DNA of 64,000 nucleotides from Bidens hawaiensis (lineage: Eukaryota; Streptophyta; Magnoliopsida; Asterales; Asteraceae): positions 1 to 64,000 of the forward strand of contig JAIQDT010001102.1 in the NCBI GenBank assembly GCA_021521415.1. Reading direction: 5' to 3'. The notes under the pieces are model-generated. The model saw only the letters and a program-made list of their open reading frames with translations, searched no databases and was not told the origin of the DNA. The first letter of the stretch is position 1. The number at the start of each line of letters is the position of its first letter. A program made the position numbers and the translations under genes. Of this stretch, positions 11,930-22,018 are shown one piece after another.

Positions 11930-12207
11930 GACCATCTACTATGGGCGTGGTGGAGGGCGGCCTTGGGGCGCGGAGGGTAGGGGCAACGCAACGCCGGGCG
12001 CCTCTCTCTCAACCTCTCACACACACATACATACATATGTATGTGTGTGTATGTATATATATATGTGTGTGTATATATATAGGGGCGCCAATGGGCTTTG
12101 AACCATATCGGGCATTATTGGTTGGGGCTTTGATGCCCCCCGGTGCTTACGTGACGCTGACGTGGCACTGTGGAGGGGCTTCGATGCCCCCACCATAGAG
12201 GATAGTC
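11930..12207. mobile_element. Harbinger-like MITE with TTA duplication
   Basis: The left end is GACCATCTACTATGGGCGTGG and the right end, in reverse complement, is GACTATCCTCTATGGTGGGG, so the terminal repeat is imperfect. TTA is found on both sides (11927-11929 and 12208-12210). It is 278 bp long and holds a (TG)n/(TA)n microsatellite at about 12020-12080. It is one of several short elements in this window with TTA/TAA targets. Confidence 0.65.
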
Positions 12208-12421
12208 TTAGATAATCTCAATGCGATGAGTTTGGACATATGTGACATGTTAGATGGATAGCTGGAGAAGAAAGAGGAGGGTTGTCAGTGTGACGTACAC
12301 CCACACAGACTAGAGGGGATCATTCGTGAGGATGACAGACCCGGGGGGGGGGGGGGGGTTGTTGTCTTTGTGAAGCTCTCAAAGATGCTCTTAAGAGGAT
12401 AAGTTTAAGAGTATGATGTTA

Positions 12422-12694
12422 GGGAATAAGTTGTGGGCGTGAAAGAGGACTTCAAAAGCTGATGTGAAATGGCTTTAAAGCCCCACACACCACGCCAGAA
12501 TGGTAAGGAGGGGCTTCAACTTGTTACCATGCGGCAATGGATAATTTCAATGCATGGTGAGGCTTAAATGCTAAAGATGTGTGGCTTTAAAGTGGTAAAG
12601 GAGCTTTAATAACAATACGGTGTTTAAAGGGTGGTACTTTAACATGACATGACGCTTTAACTTGGACTTTAAATCCCATTCACAACAACCAGCC
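12422..12694. mobile_element. MITE with TTA duplication
   Basis: It is 273 bp long and flanked by TTA (12419-12421 and 12695-12697). The inverted ends share a GTTGTGxGCGTG / GTTGTTGTGAATG core followed by GACTT-like words. Internally it repeats GGCTTTAAA and GCTTTAA words. No coding capacity is seen. Confidence 0.5.
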
Positions 12695-12697
12695 TTA

Positions 12698-13631
12698 TGG
12701 ATAGATAGTCAATTATAATACCGAGTATTGACTTCGATAACTGATGACCGGTCACGATTGTTAATAAACCGTTTACTTAAAATTTACTATATTTCAATCA
12801 TTAGCTTGTGTTTATTAACCTTTTATCAACAAAGCCTAACCATCTTTGTGCGTCAACATAAACACATCAACCTATAGCAAGCTCAAATTTGTAGAATGCT
12901 TAATGTCCTAACTTGACCTATTATATGACTAATAAAAGTTACCTTTTGTTCAAAAGTGTTTAAATTTGTGAGTGACATACTGACTAACAACCAATTAAGA
13001 TAATCAACAAAGGATAAGTTTTCACCTAAACCAATGTTTTACCAAGTAGAAATCAAACATCATATCAATAAGAAACATGATAATTTTACGAGAGATATAC
13101 GTAAATAATCGTCACCATATCACTATCATAGTTCATAATAATAAACTTAAAAGAGTTAGTTATCAAGGCTTCTAAATTCATAGGCCCAAATGATTCAATA
13201 TCACACTCTCCACTTTGGTATGTCATGCAACTAAAGGTGATTGATGCACCCTTTTCCATAACTAATCAACCTTTTTAATAAATAAAATGAAAATAATACT
13301 AAATTAAACATCAACTTGACTAAAAACGTATCAACAGTTAGAAAGTATCCAAAAGAAAGGTGATATTGCAAAAAATGGGGGTCTACTTATCAAGCTATTT
13401 GAGATTGACTCGATAATTAAAATTGCTTATATATAGAGAAGAGATTAATCGAATTTGAGTCTAAATTGAAGCTTATTTAACAAATGTACTTGAGTTTGAG
13501 TTTCATATACTGAGCTTGATTAGGCTAGCGCGCCTAAGCGGTCATGTTATTTATGTAAGTACAACAAATTGTATGTGTTATTAATAAGGGTATGCTATTT
13601 ATACAAGTATAATAATTTGTGTTCTAAGACA
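12698..13631. other. AT-rich intergenic DNA
   Basis: I see no gene and no bounded element in this stretch; only short open frames and AT-rich sequence. Confidence 0.4.
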
Positions 13632-13737
13632 CGAATTGCTCATGAATAAAGCCTAAGAGTTGAACTTTGAATATAGAGTTTATAACGAGTTTATAACGAA
13701 TTGCTCATGAATAAAGCCTAAGAGTTGAACTTTGAAT
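13632..13737. repeat. Direct duplication, 41-bp copies 65 bp apart
   Basis: The 41-bp block at 13632-13672 (starts CGAATTGCTCATG, ends ACTTTGAAT) is repeated exactly at 13697-13737. The bases between contain a smaller repeat (GAGTTTATAAC). It looks like local slippage or repair. Confidence 0.85.
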
Positions 13738-13766
13738 AATAACTGAGATAAATAGATAAGTAGGTA

Positions 13767-14180
13767 GTGTTGTAAAAATCTCGACTAGGCATCGAATAAT
13801 CCTTGATTAATTGTTAGTCCACACTTCACTGATTAATTTTGGGCTAGTCGGCTAATTAATCGGTCACCGGTCAAATCCGGCCAAAATCGACGGTTTCCGG
13901 CGAGATTCCGACCAAAATCAGCGATTTCGGCGAGATTGTGACCAAATCAACGGTTTCCAGCAAGATTCCAGCAAAAACCAACGGTTTCTAGCGAGATTCC
14001 TACCAACTTCCGGCCAAATTATGTTTGTATATGTATAAAATTGAAAATTACATATAAGAATGTGTGCGTTAATATATAAAACTGAAAAATATATATTAAA
14101 GTCTGATCCGATTAATTCCGATTAATCGCTAATCTCATCCTATCGCCCGACTACCGACTAGCGATTTTTACAACAATGTA
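13767..14180. mobile_element. hAT-like MITE with 8-bp AGTAGGTA duplication
   Basis: The left end is GTGTTGTAAAAATC and the right end is GATTTTTACAACAATGTA. The flanks are identical 8-mers, AGTAGGTA (13759-13766 and 14181-14188), the target size of hAT elements. It is 414 bp. Both halves carry GATTAAT/ATTAATC words, and repeats of CGGTTTCxxGCGAGATTCC fill the centre. No transposase is encoded. Confidence 0.8.
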
Positions 14181-14188
14181 AGTAGGTA

Positions 14189-14672
14189 TGTATTAACTGA
14201 GTGCTCGGTTTTTCTTTTCGTGTTTTGGTATATACGCTCCTATTTTGATATAGCAAAAAGTTAAAAATTTGAGGTATTATAGTCAAAAATTACCCACACA
14301 TGTAGAACTCTATATGAATGATGCACATTTGGTGAAAGATAATTAATGGCTAACTAGAACCATCATTGAAGGTTTGATTTTCTATAGATAACGAATTTGT
14401 AGTAGACATATTATAACTCATCATTAATTTTTCTTTGTCAACTACTCACCCAATGGAAACTTTACTTGTTAGTGGTAATGCTTTATGCAAATAACATAGT
14501 AAATATATTTTCTTCTTTTGACATGATAATTATTAACTTATATGCAAATTAAACCTTTGTTAACATTTTCGACTCATATGAACATGCGTGGATTAAACAA
14601 ATAAATAACTCTTAAACTCTTTAAATCTCATTACTATGATAAAACTAAATCTTCTACAAAAATAGTTATAAA
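14189..14672. other. AT-rich flank of the Tekay retrotransposon
   Basis: No gene or element is recognised between the hAT-like MITE and the CATAT target site of the retrotransposon. Confidence 0.4.
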
Positions 14673-14677
14673 CATAT

Positions 14678-16727
14678 TGTAACACCCCGACCAAAGGCGG
14701 ATTATACATCGGGGCGCCACATATTGTTTCATTACTCGTGACACTATTTGGGTGTCAATATTTAATAAATATATTCATTCGCGCACGCGCAACGTAAACA
14801 CAAGATAACATAAATCAACATAAATCATTATATTATAAGGCAAAATATTCGAACAACAATAACTTGTCTTGATACATTTTAATCTAGGTCCAAAAGTAAA
14901 AACGTCCTACGTGTCCACAAGCTCCAAATGTAGCTACAGCAAACCTGAACATGTGTTAAAATAAAACGTCAAACACTTGCGTGTTGGTGAGAAATCAAGT
15001 TTAATAGATAATAGATAACAATAATCACTGCGCGCAACACGTGTATGTCTGGTGTTTAACAAGGGTGTAATCAGATTGTGATCAAGCCTAAATAGATCAT
15101 AGTTCATAGTTCAATCCGTGCTCCCAAATGAGCACAAAAACAAGAAAACATCTGTGCAAGTGTAAACAAAGAAAACCGTAAACGATAGGTCTCCCGTGTT
15201 CATCCAATGGATCCATGAAAACTTCGGAATAGGCCGAACAAAGCGGTTAATGATACACACATACAAATAAACAGCCAAGTAAACGTCCTCAACACATGGG
15301 ATACTGCGCGACTAAAGTTCATAAACAAGTTTAAGACTCTAAGTTTGTATGAACACATGAACATCCCAAAACATTAAAAATAAAAAGGGATTAGATACGA
15401 GATTACTCACTTGATAAACGGTGCGGTGTAAGATAAAGCAAGAACCAACTCTTAACAAGCAAAGTTATCCTATAATTAAAGATTATCGTTTTAGCGATTG
15501 GTTCTAAGTCTTGATTATAAGTTAGCATAATTAATAAGTAAATTATTATATATAATATATATATTACCGGAAAAGCAGGGCAGAACAGGGAGGAAGACGG
15601 AGGCAGAGAGGGAGGCGGCTGAGGAAGAACAACGGCAAGGAGCAAGAGAGAACAAGAGAGTTTAAGTGCTTTGTGTGTGTAGTGTTAGGAAAATAGCATT
15701 ATTATTTATAGAGAAACCCTAGGGAACACAATCCCTAGAAAAGAGGAAAAGATCTTCAACCGGATCAAGCAAAAGATAACAAAAGCAAAAAGGTTCCAAA
15801 AGCAAAAGATATCAAAAGATATGGCAGCTGCAGGGGATAAGGAAAAGCTGACAGGTAACAGTAAACAGGCATGGGAGGGTCAGATAAAGGTACTGGTCAA
15901 GCATGGAAAAGCAGATCTCAAAAGATAATGTCAGTCACTTTTTCTATCAACCAATGGGGTTGGTGCGCATGCTGCGCCAAAAGTGGCTTTTCTGACATAA
16001 GATAGGTTAGGTCAACAGCACAGAAAATAAGATATCACAAAAGCAAACAGGCTGGATAAAACAGAAGAAAAGATAAGTCTAGCGCGAGAAAGCTGCGCGC
16101 GAGAAGGCTAAGGCGCGCCGCGGGAAGAATCACATTTCTTAGCGCGCCGCGGGAGGAACTAAAATTCTTAGCGCGCCGCGGGAAGAACTATAATTCTTCG
16201 CGCGTCGTGGGATGAACTACGATTCTTAGCGCGCTGCGAGAAGAACTACAAATCCTTAGCGCGTCGCGGGAAGAACTACCGTTCTTAGCGCGCTGCGAGA
16301 AGAATTACAATTCTTAGCGCGCTGCGAGAAGAGTTCGTCTCGCGTATCGCTGGAACAGCTGGTCTTTACGCAGGCTTCCTTGTAAAGAGTCTGGCGCGTG
16401 GAGCCGCGCAGACATCCTTAGGCGGGAAGAAACAAAAGACAAACAAAATGAGATGGGGGGGGGGGGGGTTCAAGGCTTAAGGGCGGAACGACGACAAGAG
16501 AGAGAAAGAGGCGGGACGGCAACAAGAGGGAAAAGAAGGCGGAGAGAAGAAGAGGGACGGGACGGCGGAAAGGAAGAGAGAAGAAGAGGCGGGAAGGAAA
16601 ATATTATTAGTAATATATATATTTTAAATGTCAAGTTTTAAAAGAAAATAATTAAATTTTAAATCATAAAAAGAATCGGATCAGAAAACGGGTACCTGGG
16701 TCGGGTCGGATCCGGGCAGATGTCACA
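14678..16727 (-). repeat. 3' LTR of the Tekay-like element
   Basis: It is 2050 bp, and its partner is 22019-24069 (offset 7341). It contains the same TATA box (15703-15710), the same 29-bp array and the same poly-G tract. An 80-residue open frame (15403-15645) recurs in both LTRs and matches no protein that I know. Confidence 0.97.
16111..16340. repeat. 29-bp GC-rich tandem array in U3 (3' LTR copy)
   Basis: About eight units of 29-30 bp start at 16111, 16141, 16170, 16199, 16228, 16258, 16287 and 16316. The core is AGCGCGCCGCGGGAAGAACT, followed by an AT-rich tail ending ATTCTT. The matching array in the other LTR is at about 23452-23681. It lies in U3, roughly 400-640 bp upstream of the LTR TATA box, where enhancer repeats are often found. 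It is dense in CpG. Confidence 0.9.
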
Positions 16728-16741
16728 GTCTCCCCTACTTT
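16728..16741 (-). promoter_or_regulatory. Polypurine tract (plus-strand primer)
   Basis: On the minus strand the purine-rich run AAGTAGGGGAGAC sits directly against the TG of the 3' LTR, as expected for the plus-strand DNA primer of an LTR retrotransposon. Confidence 0.85.
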
Positions 16742-16761
16742 AAGAAATTTCGTCCCGAAAT

Positions 16762-19700
16762 TTATCTCGAAGTAGGTTGCGCAGAGAACAGGTGCGGGTA
16801 CTTGATCTTCATTTGATCTTCCCTTTCCCATGTAAACTCGGCTCCGCGCTTGGACTCCCAGCGGACTTTCACGATAGGGATACGACTGCGCTTGGTTTGC
16901 TTAACCTCGCGATCCAAAATCTCAACAGGCTTCTCAACGAAATGCATGGATTCATCAACTTGAACTTCATCAAGTGGAATGTGAAGGTTCTCATTGGCTA
17001 AACACTTCTTGAGATTGGATACATGGAACGTTGGATGCACATTGCTGAGCGCGGGCGGCAGGTCAAGTCTGTAGGCAACTTTTCCTACACGCGCGAAAAT
17101 CTTGAATGGACCAACATAACGAGGAGCAAGCTTACCTTTCTTCCCAAAGCGGACAACACCTTTCCAGGGCGACACTTTGAGGAGAACAAGATCACCAACT
17201 TGAAATTCGAGAGGCTTTCGCCTGCGATCTGCGTAACTCTTCTGTCGGCTTCTGGCAGTCAGCAGATGATCACGGATCTTGGCGATTTTATCGGTTGTCT
17301 CTTGAACAAGTTCGGGTCCTGTGATTTGAGCTTCACCCACTTCGCTCCAACAAATCGAGGAGCGGCACTTACGACCGTAAAGTGCTTCAAATGGGGCCAT
17401 ACCAATACTGGAATGATAGCTGTTATTATAAGAGAACTCGATCAAAGGCAGGTGCGAATCCCAATTACCTCCAAAATCAAGAACACAAGATCGGAGCATA
17501 TCCTCAAGAGTTTGAATAGTTCGCTCAGACTGTCCGTCAGTCTGAGGATGATATGCAGTACTCATGTCCAAGCGAGTTCCTAGCGCAGATTGGAGAGATT
17601 TCCAAAAGCGGGATATAAAACGGCCATCGCGATCGGATATGATGCTCAAGGGAGTACCATGACGGCAGACAATCTCTTTGACATAAAGCTGCGCGAGTTG
17701 CTCAACACGGTAGTTTTCACGAATGGGCAGAAAATGAGTAGACTTAGTCAAACGATCTACTATTACCCAAATGCTATCATGTTTGCTTGCTGTCAAGGGT
17801 AACTTGGTAATAAAGTCCATTGCTATACCTTCCCATTTCCACGTAGGAATTTCTGGTTGTTCGAGCAAACCAGATGGGCGCTGGTGTTCAGCTTTTACCT
17901 TAGAACAAGTCAGGCATTTAGCTACGAACACAACAATATCCTTTTTCATACCGGGCCACCAATAAGTAATGCGCAAATCTTTGTATATTTTATCAGCGCC
18001 AGGATGAATAGAATACCGAGATTTATGCGCTTCACTCAGGATATCAGCGCGAAGATTCTCATCAAAGGGGATCCAGATGCGATTTAGATAGCAGAGAATT
18101 CCACTCAGATTAGGGACAAAATGAGCTTCCGCGCCACAAGCTAACTCGGCGCGAAGGTTACCATTACTGATGGATGCGCGCTGCGCGTCACGAATGCGCG
18201 ATTCAAGGTTGCTTTGGATCGGCGCGAAGTGAAGCTGCGTGCGCGGCAAGATACAGTTAAGCTGGCAGGGTTTTCGGCTGAGCGCATCGGCTACCACATT
18301 AGCCTTACCAGGATGATACCGGATCTCACAATCGTAATCGCTGATGAGTTCGTTCCATCGGCGTTGCCTCATGTTGAGTTCCTTTTGATCAAAGATATGC
18401 TGAAGGCTTTTATGGTCACTGTAGAGGATACACTTAGTACCATAAAGGTAGTGTCTCCAGATCTTCAAGGCAAATACCACTGCGCCTAGTTCGAGGTCGT
18501 GAGTTGTATAATTCTTTTCATGAACCTTGAGTTGCCTTGATGCGTAAGCGATAACCTTGCCTCGTTGCATAAGAACACAACCGAGACCTTGGTTGGATGC
18601 ATCGCAATACACGACAAAATCATCATTACCCTCAGGTAGCGCAAGAACAGGAGCTTCACACAACAATCGCTTGAGCGTCAGAAAGGCTTCTTCTTGCTTC
18701 GAGCCCCAAATATACGGTTTACCTTTGTGCGTTAGAGCTGTTAAAGGCAAAGCGATCTTTGAGAAGTTCGAGATAAATCGCCGGTAGTAACCAGCTAAGC
18801 CCAAGAAGGAACGGATTTCGGTAGGAGTGGATGGCGTAATCCAGTTATTGATTGCTTCAATCTTGGATGGGTCGACATGGATACCCATCTTGTTAACAAC
18901 ATGACCAAGAAACTGTACTTCATCTGACCAGAATTCACACTTGGAGAGCTTGGCAAATAGCTGCTCGGCTCGAAGCTTTTGCAACACCAACCGAAGATGT
19001 TGCTCATGCTCGGCCTTGGTTTTGGAATAAATCAGAACGTCATCGATAAACACAATCACGAATTTATCCAAGAAAGGCCTACACACCCGATTCATTAGAT
19101 CCATGAAAACGGCGGGTGCGTTGGTTAAACCGAAGGACATGACCAAGAATTCAAAGTGTCCATAGCGAGTACGAAAAGCAGTCTTGGGAATATCTTCATC
19201 GCGGATGCGCAACTGGTGATAGCCAGAGCGGAGATCGAACTTGGAAAAACAAGAGGCACCTTGGAGTTGATCAAAGAGGTCGTCAATGCGCGGTAAGGGA
19301 TACCGGTTCTTAATGGTGAGTTTGTTCAACTCGCGGTAATCGATACACATGCGAAACGTACCATCTTTCTTTTTAACGAACAACACCGGAGCACCCCAGG
19401 GCGAAGAGCTAGGGCGAATGAATCCTTTATCGGTCAACTCTTGAAGTTGACTTGCTAATTCTTGCATCTCAGCGGCTGCAAGACGATAAGGAGATTTGGC
19501 TACGGGGGAAGCACCAGGGACAAGATCAATACGAAACTCGACTTCACGAGCGGGAGGGATACCAGGAAGATCATCGGGAAAAACTTCAGGGAAGTCACGC
19601 ACAACAGGGATATCGCGAAGCTTCTTCTTTCCTTCATCGGGTTTAACCACATGGGCTAAAAATGCAATACACTTCTTCCGCATGAGTCTTTGGGCTTCGG

Positions 19701-21375
19701 CGCAAGACATAAGCTTAAGACCACTGGAGGGTTTCTCGCCGTAGATGTGAAGATCACCGTTTTCTCGAGGAATGCGAATCAACTTCTTGGCGCAAATAAC
19801 TTCGGCGCGATTATTCGAGAGCCAATCCATTCCAATGATAACATCAAAACTTCCAAGAGGCATGGGGATGAGGTCGATTAGAAAATCATGCTCATTAAGG
19901 TTAAGCGTGCAATCTTTAATCACGGAGTTAATTAAAATAGTTTCGCCATTAGCCAATTCAACTGAAAAATTTTCTTTTAAGTTATCGCGCGGTCGCGCAA
20001 GCTTCTGCTCAAACGCGCGAGAAATAAAACTTCTATCGGCGCCAGTATCAAAAAGTACGGAAGCATAATGTCCGTTAAGCAAAAATGTACCATTAACTAC
20101 GTCATTATTCGCTTGCGCTTGGTGCGCGGTTATGTTAAAAGCTCGTCCGCGCGTTACTTGGTTCGAGATTTGGTTCACCGGATTCGCTTGTGTGATTTGC
20201 ACTTGTAGTCTCGGGCACGCGTTCCGGAAATGACTGGGATCACCGCAGTTGTAGCACGACCTGGGTCGTGGATTAGGGTATGTTGGTTGTGGATTCTGCA
20301 GGTAGGCTGGTGGTGTTTGCGCGATTGGGTTGGCGGGAGGAACTCTACAGTACTCAGCAGAGTGACCAACGCGGCCACATCGGTTACATTGTCGACACGG
20401 GGTTTGAGTTGGGTGGTGAAGTTTACAGGTTGGGCAAAACGGTTGGTTTCCTGTGTAGGGTTTCTTAGTTGGCGGGGCAGGGAGTGCCGGATTGGTTAAG
20501 GCATAGTTATGGACTACAGGAGGTGTTGGGTAGGTTGGCGGTGGGTTAGGCGTGTAAACTGGAGGTTGGTAGATGGGTTGCTGGACAATGGGCGGGCTGG
20601 TAAGCGCATAGGCTTTGCGCCTACGCTTAAGGTTGTTACGGTTTGAGGGTTCTGGTTTGGTTTCTGTTGGTTCTGGGACAGTCTTGGTGGGTTTGGTCTT
20701 CTCAGATCCCCGCAGGAACAGGGTTCCTGCTCTGACATGGTTGTCGCTGAGCACAGCGGCCAACTCGATGGCGTCAGAGAGGGTTACTGGGTTTCTGGCC
20801 CATACAGAATCTTGAATTTCCATGGGGAGACCCCCAAGGAATTTCTCGATGGCTCGGCGGGAAGGGGTAACAAGGTGAGGGACAAGCAGGCTTAGTTCAT
20901 GGAAGCGCGTCGCGTACTCGCGCGCTTCGCCACTGTATTGCTTCAAGTTCCAAAATTCTTCCTCCAGGCGCTTAACTTCGTTGGGAGGGCAGAATTCTCG
21001 TGTCAGAATTTCTTTGAATTCCTCCCAGAGCATGCTAGAAGCAGCTTCTGCGCCACGCGCATGAGCTACTCCATTCCACCATGTAAGCGCTCTAGATTCC
21101 AGGACACTGGAAGCATATAGGGTTCGTCTGTCAGGAGGGCATTGGGTATGGAGGAAAGTGTTTTCAATCTTCTCGAGCCATTGGAGCATCACGGTGGCTC
21201 CTTCAAGCCCTGTGAATTTCGGAGGGTTACCCGCATTAAAGAACTTAATGTTGTAACCGGAGGTATTGTTTTGGCTCAAAGCTTGGGCTATTGCGGCGGC
21301 CATTTCCTGGGAATGTTGCAGCGAACGTCTGCGCGAGGCTTCTCTCCTCTGATGACGGCGAGATAGCGGAGGCAT
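16762..21375 (-). CDS. Gag-Pol polyprotein of the Tekay-like element
   Basis: A single open frame of 1537 residues with no internal stop. Order (approximate residues): gag capsid-like region (50-220, [12 protein letters not shown]); two CCHC zinc knuckles (about 335-348, [14 protein letters not shown]; and about 376-390, [14 protein letters not shown]); aspartic protease (LFDTGAD, about 440); reverse transcriptase (FIDD box in [11 protein letters not shown], about 778); RNase H ([10 protein letters not shown], about 925, and SDHKSL); integrase zinc finger (H2C2, about 1125-1160) and DDE core ([23 protein letters not shown]); then a C-terminal chromodomain (about 1485-1530). Gag and pol share a frame, so no frameshift is needed. 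All key catalytic residues are present. Plus-strand open frames over this region are shadows. Confidence 0.96.
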   Translation of the reverse strand: MPPLSRRHQRREASRRRSLQHSQEMAAAIAQALSQNNTSGYNIKFFNAGNPPKFTGLEGATVMLQWLEKIENTFLHTQCPPDRRTLYASSVLESRALTWWNGVAHARGAEAASSMLWEEFKEILTREFCPPNEVKRLEEEFWNLKQYSGEAREYATRFHELSLLVPHLVTPSRRAIEKFLGGLPMEIQDSVWARNPVTLSDAIELAAVLSDNHVRAGTLFLRGSEKTKPTKTVPEPTETKPEPSNRNNLKRRRKAYALTSPPIVQQPIYQPPVYTPNPPPTYPTPPVVHNYALTNPALPAPPTKKPYTGNQPFCPTCKLHHPTQTPCRQCNRCGRVGHSAEYCRVPPANPIAQTPPAYLQNPQPTYPNPRPRSCYNCGDPSHFRNACPRLQVQITQANPVNQISNQVTRGRAFNITAHQAQANNDVVNGTFLLNGHYASVLFDTGADRSFISRAFEQKLARPRDNLKENFSVELANGETILINSVIKDCTLNLNEHDFLIDLIPMPLGSFDVIIGMDWLSNNRAEVICAKKLIRIPRENGDLHIYGEKPSSGLKLMSCAEAQRLMRKKCIAFLAHVVKPDEGKKKLRDIPVVRDFPEVFPDDLPGIPPAREVEFRIDLVPGASPVAKSPYRLAAAEMQELASQLQELTDKGFIRPSSSPWGAPVLFVKKKDGTFRMCIDYRELNKLTIKNRYPLPRIDDLFDQLQGASCFSKFDLRSGYHQLRIRDEDIPKTAFRTRYGHFEFLVMSFGLTNAPAVFMDLMNRVCRPFLDKFVIVFIDDVLIYSKTKAEHEQHLRLVLQKLRAEQLFAKLSKCEFWSDEVQFLGHVVNKMGIHVDPSKIEAINNWITPSTPTEIRSFLGLAGYYRRFISNFSKIALPLTALTHKGKPYIWGSKQEEAFLTLKRLLCEAPVLALPEGNDDFVVYCDASNQGLGCVLMQRGKVIAYASRQLKVHEKNYTTHDLELGAVVFALKIWRHYLYGTKCILYSDHKSLQHIFDQKELNMRQRRWNELISDYDCEIRYHPGKANVVADALSRKPCQLNCILPRTQLHFAPIQSNLESRIRDAQRASISNGNLRAELACGAEAHFVPNLSGILCYLNRIWIPFDENLRADILSEAHKSRYSIHPGADKIYKDLRITYWWPGMKKDIVVFVAKCLTCSKVKAEHQRPSGLLEQPEIPTWKWEGIAMDFITKLPLTASKHDSIWVIVDRLTKSTHFLPIRENYRVEQLAQLYVKEIVCRHGTPLSIISDRDGRFISRFWKSLQSALGTRLDMSTAYHPQTDGQSERTIQTLEDMLRSCVLDFGGNWDSHLPLIEFSYNNSYHSSIGMAPFEALYGRKCRSSICWSEVGEAQITGPELVQETTDKIAKIRDHLLTARSRQKSYADRRRKPLEFQVGDLVLLKVSPWKGVVRFGKKGKLAPRYVGPFKIFARVGKVAYRLDLPPALSNVHPTFHVSNLKKCLANENLHIPLDEVQVDESMHFVEKPVEILDREVKQTKRSRIPIVKVRWESKRGAEFTWEREDQMKIKYPHLFSAQPTSR

Positions 21376-21530
21376 TCTATAAAAGTTTTAGTTTTGTTAA
21401 TATCTTAGCGCAAAGCATAATCTTATAAAGCTTGGTTTCGCGGGGTTAGATACCATCAATAGTTAAAGTAAAACATGAATTTGAATGCAAACTTAATACA
21501 GATAACAAATTCGAATCGAGAATCGACAAT

Positions 21531-21763
21531 TCATGTATCACCATGACTTTCCGAATTCTTAATTTAAAATAGCGAGTAAACGAGTATTGGAGATTGACGA
21601 TTCATGTATCACCATGACTTTTCATTCCTCTATAAAATATACAAGAAAATGAGTATTGGAGGTTGACAATTCATGTATCACCATGACTTTTCAAGTCTCC
21701 AACCTCAGAACATAATCGTAAATGGAATTTGAAAATCAACTATTCATGTATCACCATGACTTT
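21531..21763. repeat. Four-copy leader repeat between PBS and gag
   Basis: The 20-mer TCATGTATCACCATGACTTT occurs exactly at 21531, 21602, 21671 and 21744, spaced 71, 69 and 73 bp. It is embedded in less conserved AT-rich sequence and preceded by GATTGACxAT-like bases. It lies in the untranslated leader of the element, downstream of the PBS, where packaging and dimerisation signals would be expected. Its role is unknown. Confidence 0.9.
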
Positions 21764-22003
21764 TTCGGATTTTTAATCCCAACAAACGAATATGTAAGTA
21801 AAATCAATAAAAATCGAAATTCAGCAAAAATCGAAATATCGCGAAATAAAACATAAAACCATACGCTGCGTCTGCGCAAGCATATTTATAAACAACGAGT
21901 AATTAACAATAAGCGTGCAAACATGAGATTTCTCTCACGCGCGAGAAGGGACTCTTAGGTATTCTAGGCCGTTACGTCTAACCACCTATCCTAAAGTCAA
22001 CGA

Positions 22004-22015
22004 GCTCTGATACCA
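22004..22015 (-). promoter_or_regulatory. Primer binding site, initiator tRNA-Met
   Basis: On the minus strand the sequence is TGGTATCAGAGC, complementary to the 3' end of plant initiator tRNA-Met. It starts 3 nt inside the 5' LTR boundary at 22019. This is the standard primer site of many plant gypsy and copia elements. Confidence 0.95.
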
Positions 22016-22018
22016 ATC

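Noticed and set aside
15403..15645. 80-residue open frame in both LTRs
   Set aside because: It is duplicated only because LTRs are duplicated; it has no known domain and lies over the U3/R/U5 region.
17023..21366. Many plus-strand open frames across the retrotransposon
   Set aside because: They are antisense shadows of the gag-pol frame, with no recognisable domain.
21531..21763. Regular repeats resembling a CRISPR array
   Set aside because: Plant nuclear context, only four copies, similar and AT-rich spacers, and a position in a retrotransposon leader.
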